DNA of 64,000 bases from Aliidiomarina shirensis (GTDB lineage Bacteria; Pseudomonadota; Gammaproteobacteria; Enterobacterales; Alteromonadaceae), in assembly GCF_003987345.1 (NCBI RefSeq), contig NZ_PIPP01000001.1:797948-861947 (forward strand), written 5' to 3'. Both the position numbers and the translations under genes were made by a program. Each line of letters opens with the position of its first letter. Within the stretch, counting starts at the first letter, position 1. Positions 25,663 to 35,252 of this stretch are shown piece by piece. The notes under the pieces are model-generated. The model searched no databases, was not told the origin of the DNA, and saw nothing but the letters and a program-made list of their open reading frames with translations.

Positions 25663-27172
25663 AATCGCTTTCCTTTGCAATCGTTATACTTTCGCCTTGC
25701 ATCCGCATATTCGGAACAATTTCACAAGCGTCGTTGAGAGAAACGACACCCTGTTTTACGAGTATTTCAGCCTCACGAGCTAGGCTTTTCCAACCGCGCT
25801 TTAATAGATGTTCTCGCCAAGCATGGAAGTCTTGCTCTCGGATGTAGCGTCCTGAATCTTCTCCCGGTACTAAAACTTCACTAATAACCACACGCCCTAC
25901 TACACCTCTGTGCTGACAATGTTCACAGCCTTGTTCATTTCGCTGCCAAAGCACACCGTAATGCACGCTTTTATCTTTTATTCTGCAGTACTGGCAAAGC
26001 CGTGGTAGTAGTCGCTGCGCTATAAGCCCTGCAAGTAAGCCTGGTTGACTCAATTGCACGGCATTTAAACCGATATCAAGTAACCGAGGAACAATACCGA
26101 TGGCGTCATTCGCATGAATAGTTGATGCCACTAAATGACCAGTTAACGCCGCACTTATCGCCGATGTAGCTGTTTCCAAGTCTCGAATTTCACTGACTTC
26201 AACAACATCAGGATCCTCGCGGAGGACAACTTTTAGCATCGCCGAAAAAGCACTGTGCTCCGTTGTATTGGCAACAAACTTTTGTTCTATCGCCGGTTGC
26301 ACTATCTCAATTGGATCTTCTAACGATATAACTTTCCGAGTTTTCGGAAGTAAGCGGTTCATAGCCGCTAGTGTCGTTGTTTTTCCGTGTCCCGTTGGTC
26401 CGGATATTAAAATAAGCCCTATAGATTGCTGCATCAGGCGTTTTAGAGCCGCTATCGTATCGTTTGCAAACCCAAGAGAGGTGAGTTCTGGAAGTTCTCG
26501 TTGGGAACTTTTTTGCAAACGAAGCGTTACCGTAAAGCCATCTCGGCACGGCGATTTCTGAGCTCGAATTCTTACTTCGCCATGGGGCTCTGGGAGCGCC
26601 AGCGAGATACTTGCTGCGGAGATACTGCGTTCATCGAAAACATCAGAGCAATCGTCCGATTGTGTATTTAAAGCCGCAGCTACAACTTCGGTGACAAACA
26701 CCCGACTACGGTTGCCTTGCCAACACAGAAGCCCATCGATGCGAAAGGATATTCGGGCTTCTTGTCCACTCATTCGCAAATGAATGTCGGTAGCATTCAT
26801 AGCAAGCGCTTCAGTTACGATATCGCTCAAGGTCTGTTGAGCAAGGTTTTCTCCATATTCAGTAAATCCGGCTTGAATCTCAAGAGCTCGGCGTTGCCCG
26901 TCTGCATCCGTGAGAATTTCGCGAATCATTGCCGCTGCGCCTTCACACGAATTCTTCACGGGGCAAATATTGCGTGCTGCGAACACAATCTTCTGGAGAT
27001 CTATGTAGTATTTACGCCAAGCCTTTGATGAAGCAAGCAAACGGCCATCCTCCAGCACCACCGCCACAACTTCTGGATCATTCCATTGATTGAAAAAATC
27101 TAAACAATGCTCGAGCATTTGCGGGGCTACGTGAACATACCCCAGTTCTCGGCGATCATCGATAATCTCCAT
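25643..27172 (-). CDS. Type IVb pilus assembly ATPase, PilQ-like (GspE family)
   Basis: A 509-residue hexameric assembly ATPase. Walker A GPTGHGKT (258-265), Asp box SLEDPIEI (283-290), Walker B region REDPDVVEVSEIRD (318-331), His box GHLVASTIHANDA (345-357), and a zinc-type four-cysteine motif C393, C396, C416, C419. In the Walker B region the usual GEIRD reads SEIRD. It powers pilin extrusion from the cytoplasm. The start is two bases past the PilP stop with GGAG upstream. No retraction ATPase (PilT) is in the cluster. Confidence 0.88.
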   Translation of the reverse strand: MEIIDDRRELGYVHVAPQMLEHCLDFFNQWNDPEVVAVVLEDGRLLASSKAWRKYYIDLQKIVFAARNICPVKNSCEGAAAMIREILTDADGQRRALEIQAGFTEYGENLAQQTLSDIVTEALAMNATDIHLRMSGQEARISFRIDGLLCWQGNRSRVFVTEVVAAALNTQSDDCSDVFDERSISAASISLALPEPHGEVRIRAQKSPCRDGFTVTLRLQKSSQRELPELTSLGFANDTIAALKRLMQQSIGLILISGPTGHGKTTTLAAMNRLLPKTRKVISLEDPIEIVQPAIEQKFVANTTEHSAFSAMLKVVLREDPDVVEVSEIRDLETATSAISAALTGHLVASTIHANDAIGIVPRLLDIGLNAVQLSQPGLLAGLIAQRLLPRLCQYCRIKDKSVHYGVLWQRNEQGCEHCQHRGVVGRVVISEVLVPGEDSGRYIREQDFHAWREHLLKRGWKSLAREAEILVKQGVVSLNDACEIVPNMRMQGESITIAKESDYAFDVQ

Positions 27173-27174
27173 AG

Positions 27175-27681
27175 CTACTCCATGCTAATTTGGTGTTTCC
27201 ATCCTTTCCCGGTTAACTCCACAAGATCTTTTTCAATACGAACGCGCACGCCCGGCTTTAATTCACTACCGTTCTTCACCGTTATTACGCGCTGGTTATC
27301 GCCAATGCGAGCAATCCAATTTTCACCGCGTTTAATAATGGCCAACGCGCGAAAACCATAAAATTCATTTACATCAGCAACGTATAAATTTGAATTGTCT
27401 GCTGCGTCAGCCTCATCGGCATGCGCCCCGCTTACTTGCCCCCCTAAACGCTGAATCGCGGCCCAGGCTTCAGCAGCTTGCAGCTGAAAAAGTAGTTGCT
27501 TCGCTCGCGATTCAGCTTTTTGTTCAAGTAATCGTTGATTGCGCAACGATAAAGCGAGTTGCTTGTGTTGATTTACTTCATCCTTGTTAAGAATGGGCTC
27601 AATCACATCAGGCTCTTCCGTAATCGCCGAAACAAGCATTAAAAGTGCTCCGATAGTTGCTGATAATGAATTCCATTTCAT
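27175..27681 (-). CDS. pilP: Type IVb pilus protein PilP
   Basis: A 168-residue protein matching the PilP family of R64-like systems: an N-terminal signal or membrane segment (MKWNSLSATIGALLMLVSA), a Gln/Ala-rich helical region, and a C-terminal beta domain (YVADVNEFYGFRALAIIKRGE... VTVKNGSELKPGVRVRIEK). It is thought to join the inner-membrane complex to the secretin. ATGA overlap (4 bases) with the preceding gene. Confidence 0.7.
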   Translation of the reverse strand: MKWNSLSATIGALLMLVSAITEEPDVIEPILNKDEVNQHKQLALSLRNQRLLEQKAESRAKQLLFQLQAAEAWAAIQRLGGQVSGAHADEADAADNSNLYVADVNEFYGFRALAIIKRGENWIARIGDNQRVITVKNGSELKPGVRVRIEKDLVELTGKGWKHQISME

Positions 27682-28826
27682 CCGTTATGCACTCCATAAA
27701 TATCGATGGAAACATAGCCATGTAACTGGTTATTAGTAACTCGATAGCTCACATCCACGAGCCGAACAGGTAAACCATCAAGTAAACTCGATAATGTAAG
27801 AAGATCTTCGTGGAAATGCCCATTTAAGGTTATTTGCGCACGCCGTACGCCCCATTCTGCTTTATGTTCTACTGCTTGAAATTGTATTCCGCTGGCCGGA
27901 ATAAGTATTTGAATACTGTCGTTCAAATGGTCCTCTAGCTGCGTCAACTGGGGTAATTTATCGAGCTCCGTTGAGTTATCTAAAGCGGGTGGTAACGCCA
28001 CAAGCCGCTGCAACCAAATTTCTTCCCCTTGAACCATTACGCGTGTATTTAGCCGATCAGCAAACCGCCTCAGTTCACTTAACCGACCGGTATTTCTGAT
28101 CATGCGATATCGAAGTGAATTTTGGTGATATTCTACAAGTGCAACCTCCCAACCGGGGAGTTGATAAAGCAAACGTTGAATTTGCCCGTCAAGTTGCAGC
28201 AACGGAGCAACTGCGCCCGGAGATCCTGCTAGTATCTCTTGTATACTCGTTTCAGCTGGAGGTATTGGCTCCGGTTCTAGATTGTTGCCAGTTGGCCAAA
28301 TAATAACCGTCAATAAAATGCTCGCAGTAATTGCAAATACCAATGTAAGTGGCTTTTTCCCTGTATTCATTAATTGTTGAAGTTGCGGGATAGATTTCGT
28401 TAATTGCGGCCAATCACCAATTTCTTCTCGATCAGACCAATCATCAGGCAGCAACGTTAAACCGTTCTCCTGATAAAAAAAGTAAAATACTTTCGGCACA
28501 AAACCATCAATATCTACAAAGCACCCTAACAGGTGGGACAAATGCTCAAACCCGATAAATTGATTACAAATAGCATCCTGCTTATGCCATGCAAGAACTA
28601 AACACTTGTTCTCTACCTGACAGCACAACAAAACTGACGAATAACGAAAACGCTTTAGAGCCCACGCTAGATAATTTGGCAAACGTTTATCACTAAGCTG
28701 CGCCCATGCTTTGCCACCAATATTAACCACACTGCCGTATTCAGCCTCATACTGCTTTGCTAATTTTCGAAGTGCGAAGTACGGGAACCGACTCGAAATT
28801 TTAGCCATCAAGAGTTCAGCGTTCAT
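27678..28826 (-). CDS. pilO2: Type 4b pilus protein PilO2
   Basis: A 382-residue bitopic inner-membrane protein: a cytoplasmic actin-like or PilM-like part of about 180 residues, a transmembrane helix near 185-205 (LTLVFAITASILLTVIIW), and a periplasmic coiled-coil plus ferredoxin-like part. This arrangement matches the PilO2 family of R64-type pili. The true start is the ATG at 28826, which overlaps the secretin stop as ATGA; a longer open frame to 28946 is only an out-of-frame extension into the secretin gene. Confidence 0.72.
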   Translation of the reverse strand: MNAELLMAKISSRFPYFALRKLAKQYEAEYGSVVNIGGKAWAQLSDKRLPNYLAWALKRFRYSSVLLCCQVENKCLVLAWHKQDAICNQFIGFEHLSHLLGCFVDIDGFVPKVFYFFYQENGLTLLPDDWSDREEIGDWPQLTKSIPQLQQLMNTGKKPLTLVFAITASILLTVIIWPTGNNLEPEPIPPAETSIQEILAGSPGAVAPLLQLDGQIQRLLYQLPGWEVALVEYHQNSLRYRMIRNTGRLSELRRFADRLNTRVMVQGEEIWLQRLVALPPALDNSTELDKLPQLTQLEDHLNDSIQILIPASGIQFQAVEHKAEWGVRRAQITLNGHFHEDLLTLSSLLDGLPVRLVDVSYRVTNNQLHGYVSIDIYGVHNG

Positions 28827-30322
28827 AGCATTGCTCCAGCATCCAATATTCGTGGCGTAAGTAGCAGCAACGTTTCCGAATGTTGTCGCTGATTTTGTCG
28901 TTTCCCACCCAATAGCCAAGATCCCGTAGAGCCGCGTTGCTCCCATTGTTCCCGACTGTTTTCTAAGCCAGAAATAAGTAATGTCTCTTGATTCGCCACA
29001 ATAGCTTTCATGAAAAACTTTTTCCTGCTTGTTTGTGGCGTTTGAATGATCATCTCGCCCGAACGAACTTCATCAATGCTGCGTAGATCCGATAACGACG
29101 TTGAAAGCTGCAACAGCACCTGCCCATTGGCTACCTTCGGCAGAACGTAAAGCTCAAATCCGGTTCGCACAACGCCAGGAATAAGTAAATCACTTGTGCC
29201 GACATTAGCTGTTGAGCTCGTTCCAGCGGACGCCAAGTATGTGACATTATCTTCGAGAATTATTTTTGAAATTTGATTATTTAACGTAACTAGCCGAGGG
29301 TGATTACTCACTTCAACAACACCTTGTTGATTTAGAGCGCTAATTAATGCACTAGACCCGGCCATTGGCCCACCTTGGCGTTGATACCCTAAGCCAGAGG
29401 CACCATTAGAAAACTGATTCCCAGAACCCGATAGTAAGTTCACTACGCCTGAACCGCTGGTCATTTGATAGATTAAATCCCAATCTATACCTACTTGTTT
29501 TGAATCATTAAACGTTACTTCAATAACTTGTACATCAATTGCTACTTGCCGAGTTAAACGTTCATTTTGTTGAATTAAATATTCTCGAACCTGAGCAACA
29601 TGCTGCGGTAAATCACGTATAAGAACCGATGTGGAACTTTGATTCACGGCTATTTCTCCATGCTCAGAAAGCAGTAAGGAAAGCGCGCGTTCAAGATCAT
29701 CCCACACGGAAAGCGATTCACTGGCAAAATTTAAATACTGGCTTGACTCATCGCTTAATCCGCTGTTGAAGGCCATTTGCGAATTACCACCAACAGCTCC
29801 AGAATCCGCGCGTTCTTGCCCGTCAGCGCCCAAAAAGAAGTTTGTTGCACCCGCCAAGAATGCCACATCAAACTCAGCCATCTCGTACTGCCGCCACGTT
29901 ACCAAACGTTCATCGGCAACAAATGACAGTCCAGTTAGCAAAGCTATTTGCTCTATCGCCTCACCGACGGTGCCTTGGTGACGAATACTAATTGGTAAAT
30001 TTGGATCTATTTGATCGAGTAACCTTACACTAACGCCAAGTGGAGCCGTTATATCCTGCAACGCTTGCATCAGCGGGTAGTCGTCAAAGGCAAACTCTAA
30101 ATTTAAATTAAACCAACCCGGTCCGTTCTTCTCTGGAAGCTGTAAGGGAGGAACAAAATAACCCTGCTCACGGATAATTCGGCTCGGTTTATCATTTCCG
30201 GTAGGCATTTCATAAGCAGCATGCAATCGTTCCTCAGCAGCAGAGCGCTTCGTTTCATAGCTTTCTAACCCTGAGCAGGCGAGCAATATTGGTAGCATTA
30301 ACATCAAGCTTAGCAAACGCAT
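28823..30322 (-). CDS. Type IVb pilus secretin lipoprotein, PilN-like
   Basis: A 499-residue outer-membrane secretin. Signal peptide with lipobox LLAC, lipidated at C16. N-domains occupy about 80-270 (VRLLDQIDPNLPISIRHQG; VLIRDLPQHVAQVREYL), and the C-terminal secretin domain spans about 320-490 (VSNHPRLVTLNNQ... ETLLLLTPRIL). It forms the pore through which the pilus passes; as a lipoprotein it resembles R64 PilN, BfpB and TcpC. It overlaps the first gene of the cluster by one base (TAATG). Confidence 0.88.
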   Translation of the reverse strand: MRLLSLMLMLPILLACSGLESYETKRSAAEERLHAAYEMPTGNDKPSRIIREQGYFVPPLQLPEKNGPGWFNLNLEFAFDDYPLMQALQDITAPLGVSVRLLDQIDPNLPISIRHQGTVGEAIEQIALLTGLSFVADERLVTWRQYEMAEFDVAFLAGATNFFLGADGQERADSGAVGGNSQMAFNSGLSDESSQYLNFASESLSVWDDLERALSLLLSEHGEIAVNQSSTSVLIRDLPQHVAQVREYLIQQNERLTRQVAIDVQVIEVTFNDSKQVGIDWDLIYQMTSGSGVVNLLSGSGNQFSNGASGLGYQRQGGPMAGSSALISALNQQGVVEVSNHPRLVTLNNQISKIILEDNVTYLASAGTSSTANVGTSDLLIPGVVRTGFELYVLPKVANGQVLLQLSTSLSDLRSIDEVRSGEMIIQTPQTSRKKFFMKAIVANQETLLISGLENSREQWEQRGSTGSWLLGGKRQNQRQHSETLLLLTPRILDAGAML

Positions 30323-30732
30323 TACAAACCTCGCTTGGTATCAGAAAGGTAATCGACAACTGCGGTATGATTTGCATGTAAAGTAACTTTGATGTGATAT
30401 GGGGCTATTAACGTTTCTAGTAACTCATCCCAGGTAGCCGCACGCAAAGAATAATGCGTAGGCCAGTAATGGCCATCTTCGGCATACCAAACCACATTCT
30501 GAATTCCCCAATGCTGCTTTAGAAGCTTTTCTAGCTGCGGGCGTAATAAGCCCGGCTTAAGTTCAAGTTGCGCCCACGGGCTGCTTTCAAGAATAGCAGT
30601 ACCGGTAGCACCAGAAGTTTGAATATTGAGTGGAGGGCATGTTGGCAGCCCAAACGCCAAAGCGTTAGGGCTAGCCAACATAATGATCAAGAAAAATGAT
30701 GATACCGAAACCTTCCGTAGATTCGGATACAT
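30322..30732 (-). CDS. TcpQ/PilL-like periplasmic pilus protein
   Basis: A 136-residue exported protein: signal peptide (ALAFG end), then a single small domain (LELKPGLLRPQLEKLLKQHWGI...WDELLETLIAPY...) of the type found in TcpQ and the C-terminus of R64 PilL, which pilot or stabilise the secretin. It is the first gene of the pilus cluster, with AAAGGAG before the ATG. A short hairpin GCCGA/TCGGC lies in its leader at 30754-30770. Confidence 0.7.
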   Translation of the reverse strand: MYPNLRKVSVSSFFLIIMLASPNALAFGLPTCPPLNIQTSGATGTAILESSPWAQLELKPGLLRPQLEKLLKQHWGIQNVVWYAEDGHYWPTHYSLRAATWDELLETLIAPYHIKVTLHANHTAVVDYLSDTKRGL

Positions 30733-30807
30733 AGCAAACTCCTTTTGCTGAACGCCGACGTCCTATCGGCTAGTACTTTTAATGAGAAAACATGACGCGT
30801 TTACCGA

Positions 30808-33522
30808 TTAGTTCTTCGCCGCCGTTTTCTTTTTAACAACACGTTTTGTTGTTTTCTTAACTGTTTTCTTTGTTGCTTTTTTCTTAGTTGTTGAAGCGGA
30901 TTTTCCTTCTTCTTCAACCCAACGGCCACCTTCATAGTGTGCTTGCCAACCGGTTGCTTTACCATTTTCTTCAGTCATAACGTACTGAATTTTATTCTTC
31001 CGGCTGTAGCGAACTACTGCATCACGGCCATCTTTATCTTCTGCCGGCGCATCCGCTAAGTAGTGGAACTTCTGCGGCAAACGTTCGCGAAATCGCTGTA
31101 ATTCTTTTACGGTTACCGCGCGTGTTTCCCGCGATTTGGGAAAAGTACTCGCCGACATAAAGATACCTGAAGCACCATCACGTAACACAAAATAAGCATC
31201 CGATTTTTCACACGGTAATTCAGGCAGATGCACTGGGTCCTCGCGAGGAGGAGCCGCTTCGCCGTTTTTCAGAAGCTTGCGGGTGTTTTTACAGTCGTCA
31301 TTAGTACACCCAAAGTACTTTCCAAAACGGCCAGCTTTGAGTTGCATATCACTACCACAACGATCGCATTCGATTAACGGACCATCATATCCCTTAATTT
31401 TAAACGTACCCTTTTCGATAAGGTAGCCATCACAAACTGGATTATTGCCGCAAACATGCAGCTTACGTTCTTTATCGAGTAAATATGAATCCATGGCTGT
31501 GCCGCACTTCTCACAGCGCTTCTTCGCGCGCAAAGCGAGTGCTTCCGCTTCACCATCATCATCATCGGCAACTTGCACAGCTTCATCGCCAGAAACTAAA
31601 TTCAAGGTTTGCGTACAGCGCTCTTTCACCGGCAAATTGTAACCAGAGCAACCCAAGAAAACACCGGTAGAAGCGGTTCGAATACCCATTTTTCGCCCAC
31701 ATTTCGGACAATCAATATCGGTTTCTACCATTTGATTACTGCGCATACCGCCGGCTTCTTCGCTATCTTCAGCTATTTCCAGCGTATCTTTAAAATCGCG
31801 ATAGAATTCATCTAATGCCGTTTTCCAATCTTGCTTGCCTTCAGCGATATCATCCAGCCGTTGTTCCATTTCCGCAGTAAAATTGTAACTCATTAAATCA
31901 CGGAAATTCTCGGTTAACCTATCGGTAACGATTTCACCCATTTTTTCTGCATAAAAACGGCGATTTTCTACCCGTACATAACCACGATCTTGGATGGTTG
32001 ATATAATGGATGCATACGTTGATGGCCGACCAATACCACGCTTCTCAAGTTCTTTTACCAGCGAAGCTTCACTAAAACGAGCAGGAGGCTTGGTGAAGTG
32101 TTGCTGAGGATCTAAAGCAATCAGCTTTAGCTCGGCGCCTTCTTTTAAATCGGGTAAATGGGTATCTTCCGCACCTTTACGGCTCATCGGTGGTTGCACG
32201 CGTGTCCAACCATCGAAACGCATTACGCGACCACGAGCTTTCAATTCGTAATCTTCCGCTTTCACGGTGATGGTGCTTGCATCATATTTTGCTGGTGTCA
32301 TTTGGCAGGATACGAATTGACGCCAAATTAACTCATACAAACGCTCAGCATCACGCTCCATGCCACTTAACAGGTTGGAGCGTACTTTCACATCGGAAGG
32401 ACGAATTGCTTCGTGCGCTTCTTGTGCGTTCGCCTTAGAGCCATAAAAATTAGGTTTCTCAGGTAAGTAAGGCTTACCATATTCTTTCTCAATAAAACCA
32501 CGCACGCTGTTTAGCGCATCTTGCCCTAAATGCGTTGAATCCGTACGCATATAGGTGATGTAGCCCGCTTCATATAAGCGCTGCGCCATCATCATGGTCT
32601 TTTTCACCCCAAAACCTAAACGTGTGCTCGCGGCTTGCTGCAACGTTGAAGTAATAAAAGGCGCTGATGCTCTGCTTGATGTAGGTTTATCTTCACGCGA
32701 AACAACTTCATAGCGTGCTTTCTCAAGCGCGCTCACGGCCGTCATTGCTTGCTTTTCATTTACCGGTTTGAAGCTTTCGCCTCGATAGCGGCTAACAACA
32801 AACCGAACATCTTCATTTTGTGCGTTTAAATCAGCGTGTAAATCCCAAAATTCTTCTGGCACAAAAGCTTTAATTTCGCGTTCGCGCTCAACCACTAAAC
32901 GCATAGCAACCGATTGCACCCGACCTGCCGATAACCCACGCGCTATCTTTTTCCAAAGTAGTGGCGACAGCATAAAGCCAACAACGCGATCGAGAAAACG
33001 CCGCGTTTGCTGAGCATTTACTCGTGATACATTAAGCTCTGTTGGCTCTGAGAAAGCTTGTTGAATAGCCTTTTTCGTGATCTCATTGAACACCACACGC
33101 TGATAACGATCATCGCTACCTCCAATGAGCTCGCGTAAGTGCCACGCAATGGCTTCCCCTTCTCTATCCAAATCCGTTGCGAGATAAACTGTATCCGCTT
33201 TTTTCGCCAGAGCCTGAAGCTCTTTCACTACCTTTTCTTTGCCCGGCAAAACTTCGTAATGCGGCTCCCAGCCATGCTCTGGGTCGATACCCATGCGTGA
33301 TACCAAGTTCAAGTAATCACGTTCCCGCTTATACTTTTCTTTTTGTTTCTCAGACATTTTGCGAACTTCAGATGGTGCTTTAGTTGGAGCCTTAGCGCCG
33401 CTTTTCGTTGGCAGATCTCGAACATGACCAATACTTGATTTCACAATAAAATCGGAACCGAGATACTTATTGATCGTCTTCGCTTTTGCGGGGGATTCGA
33501 CAATTACTAGTGCTTTACCCAT
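30808..33522 (-). CDS. topA: DNA topoisomerase I
   Basis: A 904-residue type IA topoisomerase relaxing negative supercoils. Toprim domain at the start ([31 protein letters not shown]), catalytic tyrosine Y324 in [10 protein letters not shown], and C-terminal four-cysteine zinc ribbons ([29 protein letters not shown]). A lysine-rich tail ([15 protein letters not shown]) ends the protein. The ATG at 33522 is used because [10 protein letters not shown] is the conserved family start. No clear terminator follows it before the pilus cluster 75 bases on. Confidence 0.96.
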   Translation of the reverse strand: MGKALVIVESPAKAKTINKYLGSDFIVKSSIGHVRDLPTKSGAKAPTKAPSEVRKMSEKQKEKYKRERDYLNLVSRMGIDPEHGWEPHYEVLPGKEKVVKELQALAKKADTVYLATDLDREGEAIAWHLRELIGGSDDRYQRVVFNEITKKAIQQAFSEPTELNVSRVNAQQTRRFLDRVVGFMLSPLLWKKIARGLSAGRVQSVAMRLVVEREREIKAFVPEEFWDLHADLNAQNEDVRFVVSRYRGESFKPVNEKQAMTAVSALEKARYEVVSREDKPTSSRASAPFITSTLQQAASTRLGFGVKKTMMMAQRLYEAGYITYMRTDSTHLGQDALNSVRGFIEKEYGKPYLPEKPNFYGSKANAQEAHEAIRPSDVKVRSNLLSGMERDAERLYELIWRQFVSCQMTPAKYDASTITVKAEDYELKARGRVMRFDGWTRVQPPMSRKGAEDTHLPDLKEGAELKLIALDPQQHFTKPPARFSEASLVKELEKRGIGRPSTYASIISTIQDRGYVRVENRRFYAEKMGEIVTDRLTENFRDLMSYNFTAEMEQRLDDIAEGKQDWKTALDEFYRDFKDTLEIAEDSEEAGGMRSNQMVETDIDCPKCGRKMGIRTASTGVFLGCSGYNLPVKERCTQTLNLVSGDEAVQVADDDDGEAEALALRAKKRCEKCGTAMDSYLLDKERKLHVCGNNPVCDGYLIEKGTFKIKGYDGPLIECDRCGSDMQLKAGRFGKYFGCTNDDCKNTRKLLKNGEAAPPREDPVHLPELPCEKSDAYFVLRDGASGIFMSASTFPKSRETRAVTVKELQRFRERLPQKFHYLADAPAEDKDGRDAVVRYSRKNKIQYVMTEENGKATGWQAHYEGGRWVEEEGKSASTTKKKATKKTVKKTTKRVVKKKTAAKN

Positions 33523-33841
33523 GAAATCCAATGTCTCTTTATTAGTGATGCGAATGGTTTGCTAGTTATTTGGGCTTCTGTATAAACCTTCAAACATAAA
33601 TATTCAAGGGGATTCAGCAATTACCCCTCCTTTTTAAGATATATAGGGATTAACGCCAAGAAACAACCCGAAAAATGAAATCAGCTTAAAATCGATAGAT
33701 AAGTGAATAGTTACGCATTCCATTCTTTGCTCCCCCATACCTATAGCTAGAACGGGCTTTTAACCGGCGTGAGGTTGCGTATAATGGCGCCAGGTTATGG
33801 CATTTTTGAATGCGTAAAAAATTTAGGAGCACAATCTCATC
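33523..33841. other. 319-base divergent intergenic region between topA and astB
   Basis: No credible gene is seen. It contains the astB promoter near 33758-33785, presumably the topA promoter, and a stem-loop with T5 on the plus strand at 33607-33635 (AGGGG/CCCCT arms) that would fit the end of a short transcript but has no visible gene in front of it. Confidence 0.55.
33758..33785 (+). promoter_or_regulatory. Probable promoter of astB
   Basis: Perfect -10 TATAAT at 33780-33785 with a poor -35 (TTTTAA, 33758-33763) 16 bases upstream. The weak -35 would suit an activator-dependent promoter. Confidence 0.5.
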
Positions 33842-35179
33842 ATGCAGCATTTTGAAGTTAACTTCGACGGTTTGGTAGGCCCCACACACAATTACGCAGG
33901 GCTATCGTTCGGTAATGTAGCCTCGTTAAGTAATGCCAAAAGTGCCTCTAGCCCGAAATCCGCAGCCAAGCAAGGGCTGCAAAAAATGAAAGCATTGCAA
34001 GAAATGGGGCTGGTTCAAGGGGTTTTAGCGCCACAAGAGCGGCCGGATATTTATGCACTTCGTCGTCTTGGTTTTAGTGGTAGTGATCAAGCCGTATTGG
34101 AAAAAGCGGCAAAAGAAGCGCCGGCCATTTTCCGCGCCTGTTGCTCTGCTTCCAGCATGTGGACCGCTAATGCTGCAACCGTATCACCAAGCGCAGATAC
34201 AAAAAATGGCAAAGTGCATTTCACGCCGGCGAACCTCACCAATAAATTCCATCGTTCACTTGAACCACAAACCAGCGGCAGAATTCTGCAAGCCATGTTC
34301 GCAAACAACCGTTTCTTTGAGCACCATCAGCATTTGCCTGACAACGAACACTTTGGTGACGAGGGTGCCGCGAACCATACGCGTTTTTGCAGCGATTATG
34401 GCAACGCTGGTGTTGAGCTTTTTGTGTATGGCCGCCACGCTTTTGATAGTAGTAAGCCCGCACCGAAGATCTACCCAGCTCGGCAAACGTTTGAAGCTTC
34501 CGAAGCCATCGCTAGGCTACATGGTCTAAGCGATGATAACGTTGTGTTTCTGCAACAAAACCCTGATGTAATCGATCAAGGCGTATTTCATAACGACGTT
34601 ATTGCCGTTGGTAACCAAAACGTAATGTTTTACCACGAACAAGCATTTCTCAATGCAGCACCAGCCTTCGCCGAACTAGAAGCTAAGCTCGGGCGACCCA
34701 TGCATTTTATTCAGGTACCAACATCAGCCGTCAGTGTTGATGATGCCGTTCGTACCTATTTATTTAACACTCAGCTGGTTACTTTAAAGCCTGGGTATAT
34801 GATTATCATTGCGCCTACCGAATGTGAAGAGCACCCGGGTGTAAAAGCATACTTAGATAGCTTGGTACAAAGTAATACGCCAATTAAAGAAGTGCGTTAC
34901 TTCGATGTGAAACAAAGTATGCGCAATGGTGGTGGCCCCGCTTGTTTGCGTTTGCGCGTTGCGTTAAATGATCAAGAGCTTGAGGCTGTAAATCCAAACG
35001 TAATACTCACAGATGAATTGTTCACGCGCTTAAATCAATGGGTAGATAAACATTATCGAGATGAGTTATCGGTGAGTGATTTAATTGATCCAAGCTTGCT
35101 CGTTGAATCTCGCACGGCACTCGATGAACTAACACAAATTATGAACTTGGGCTCGGTATATCCATTCCAACAGGATTAA
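33842..35179 (+). CDS. astB: N-succinylarginine dihydrolase AstB
   Basis: A 445-residue AstB, the second enzyme of the arginine succinyltransferase (AST) pathway, which converts N2-succinylarginine to succinylornithine, CO2 and ammonia. Family motifs: [19 protein letters not shown] at the start, [26 protein letters not shown], and the catalytic cysteine C368 in [16 protein letters not shown] lies upstream of the ATG. The other AST genes are not adjacent: the next gene is unrelated and a terminator follows directly. Confidence 0.96.
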   Translation: MQHFEVNFDGLVGPTHNYAGLSFGNVASLSNAKSASSPKSAAKQGLQKMKALQEMGLVQGVLAPQERPDIYALRRLGFSGSDQAVLEKAAKEAPAIFRACCSASSMWTANAATVSPSADTKNGKVHFTPANLTNKFHRSLEPQTSGRILQAMFANNRFFEHHQHLPDNEHFGDEGAANHTRFCSDYGNAGVELFVYGRHAFDSSKPAPKIYPARQTFEASEAIARLHGLSDDNVVFLQQNPDVIDQGVFHNDVIAVGNQNVMFYHEQAFLNAAPAFAELEAKLGRPMHFIQVPTSAVSVDDAVRTYLFNTQLVTLKPGYMIIIAPTECEEHPGVKAYLDSLVQSNTPIKEVRYFDVKQSMRNGGGPACLRLRVALNDQELEAVNPNVILTDELFTRLNQWVDKHYRDELSVSDLIDPSLLVESRTALDELTQIMNLGSVYPFQQD

Positions 35180-35204
35180 CCCTCAAGCATTGCAACTCGA
35201 ACAC

Positions 35205-35233
35205 AAAAAAAGCGGCGAAAGCCGCTTTTTTTT
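35205..35233. terminator. Bidirectional terminator between astB and the TraB/GumN gene
   Basis: Stem AGCGGC / GCCGCT with GAAA loop, flanked by a run of seven A on the left and eight T on the right; works for both converging genes. Confidence 0.92.
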
Positions 35234-35252
35234 AACACAACAAGAACCATTA

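Noticed and set aside
28827..28946. 40-residue N-terminal extension of PilO2
   Set aside because: It overlaps the secretin 3' end in another frame; the ATGA junction at 28823-28826 is the normal coupled start.
33591..33720. ArgR boxes upstream of astB
   Set aside because: Only isolated half-sites such as ATATTCA and TGAAT with wrong spacing are seen; no paired box.
33686..33889. 67-codon minus-strand open frame across the astB promoter and start
   Set aside because: It covers the likely promoter and first codons of astB, lacks a ribosome site and has no family-like features.
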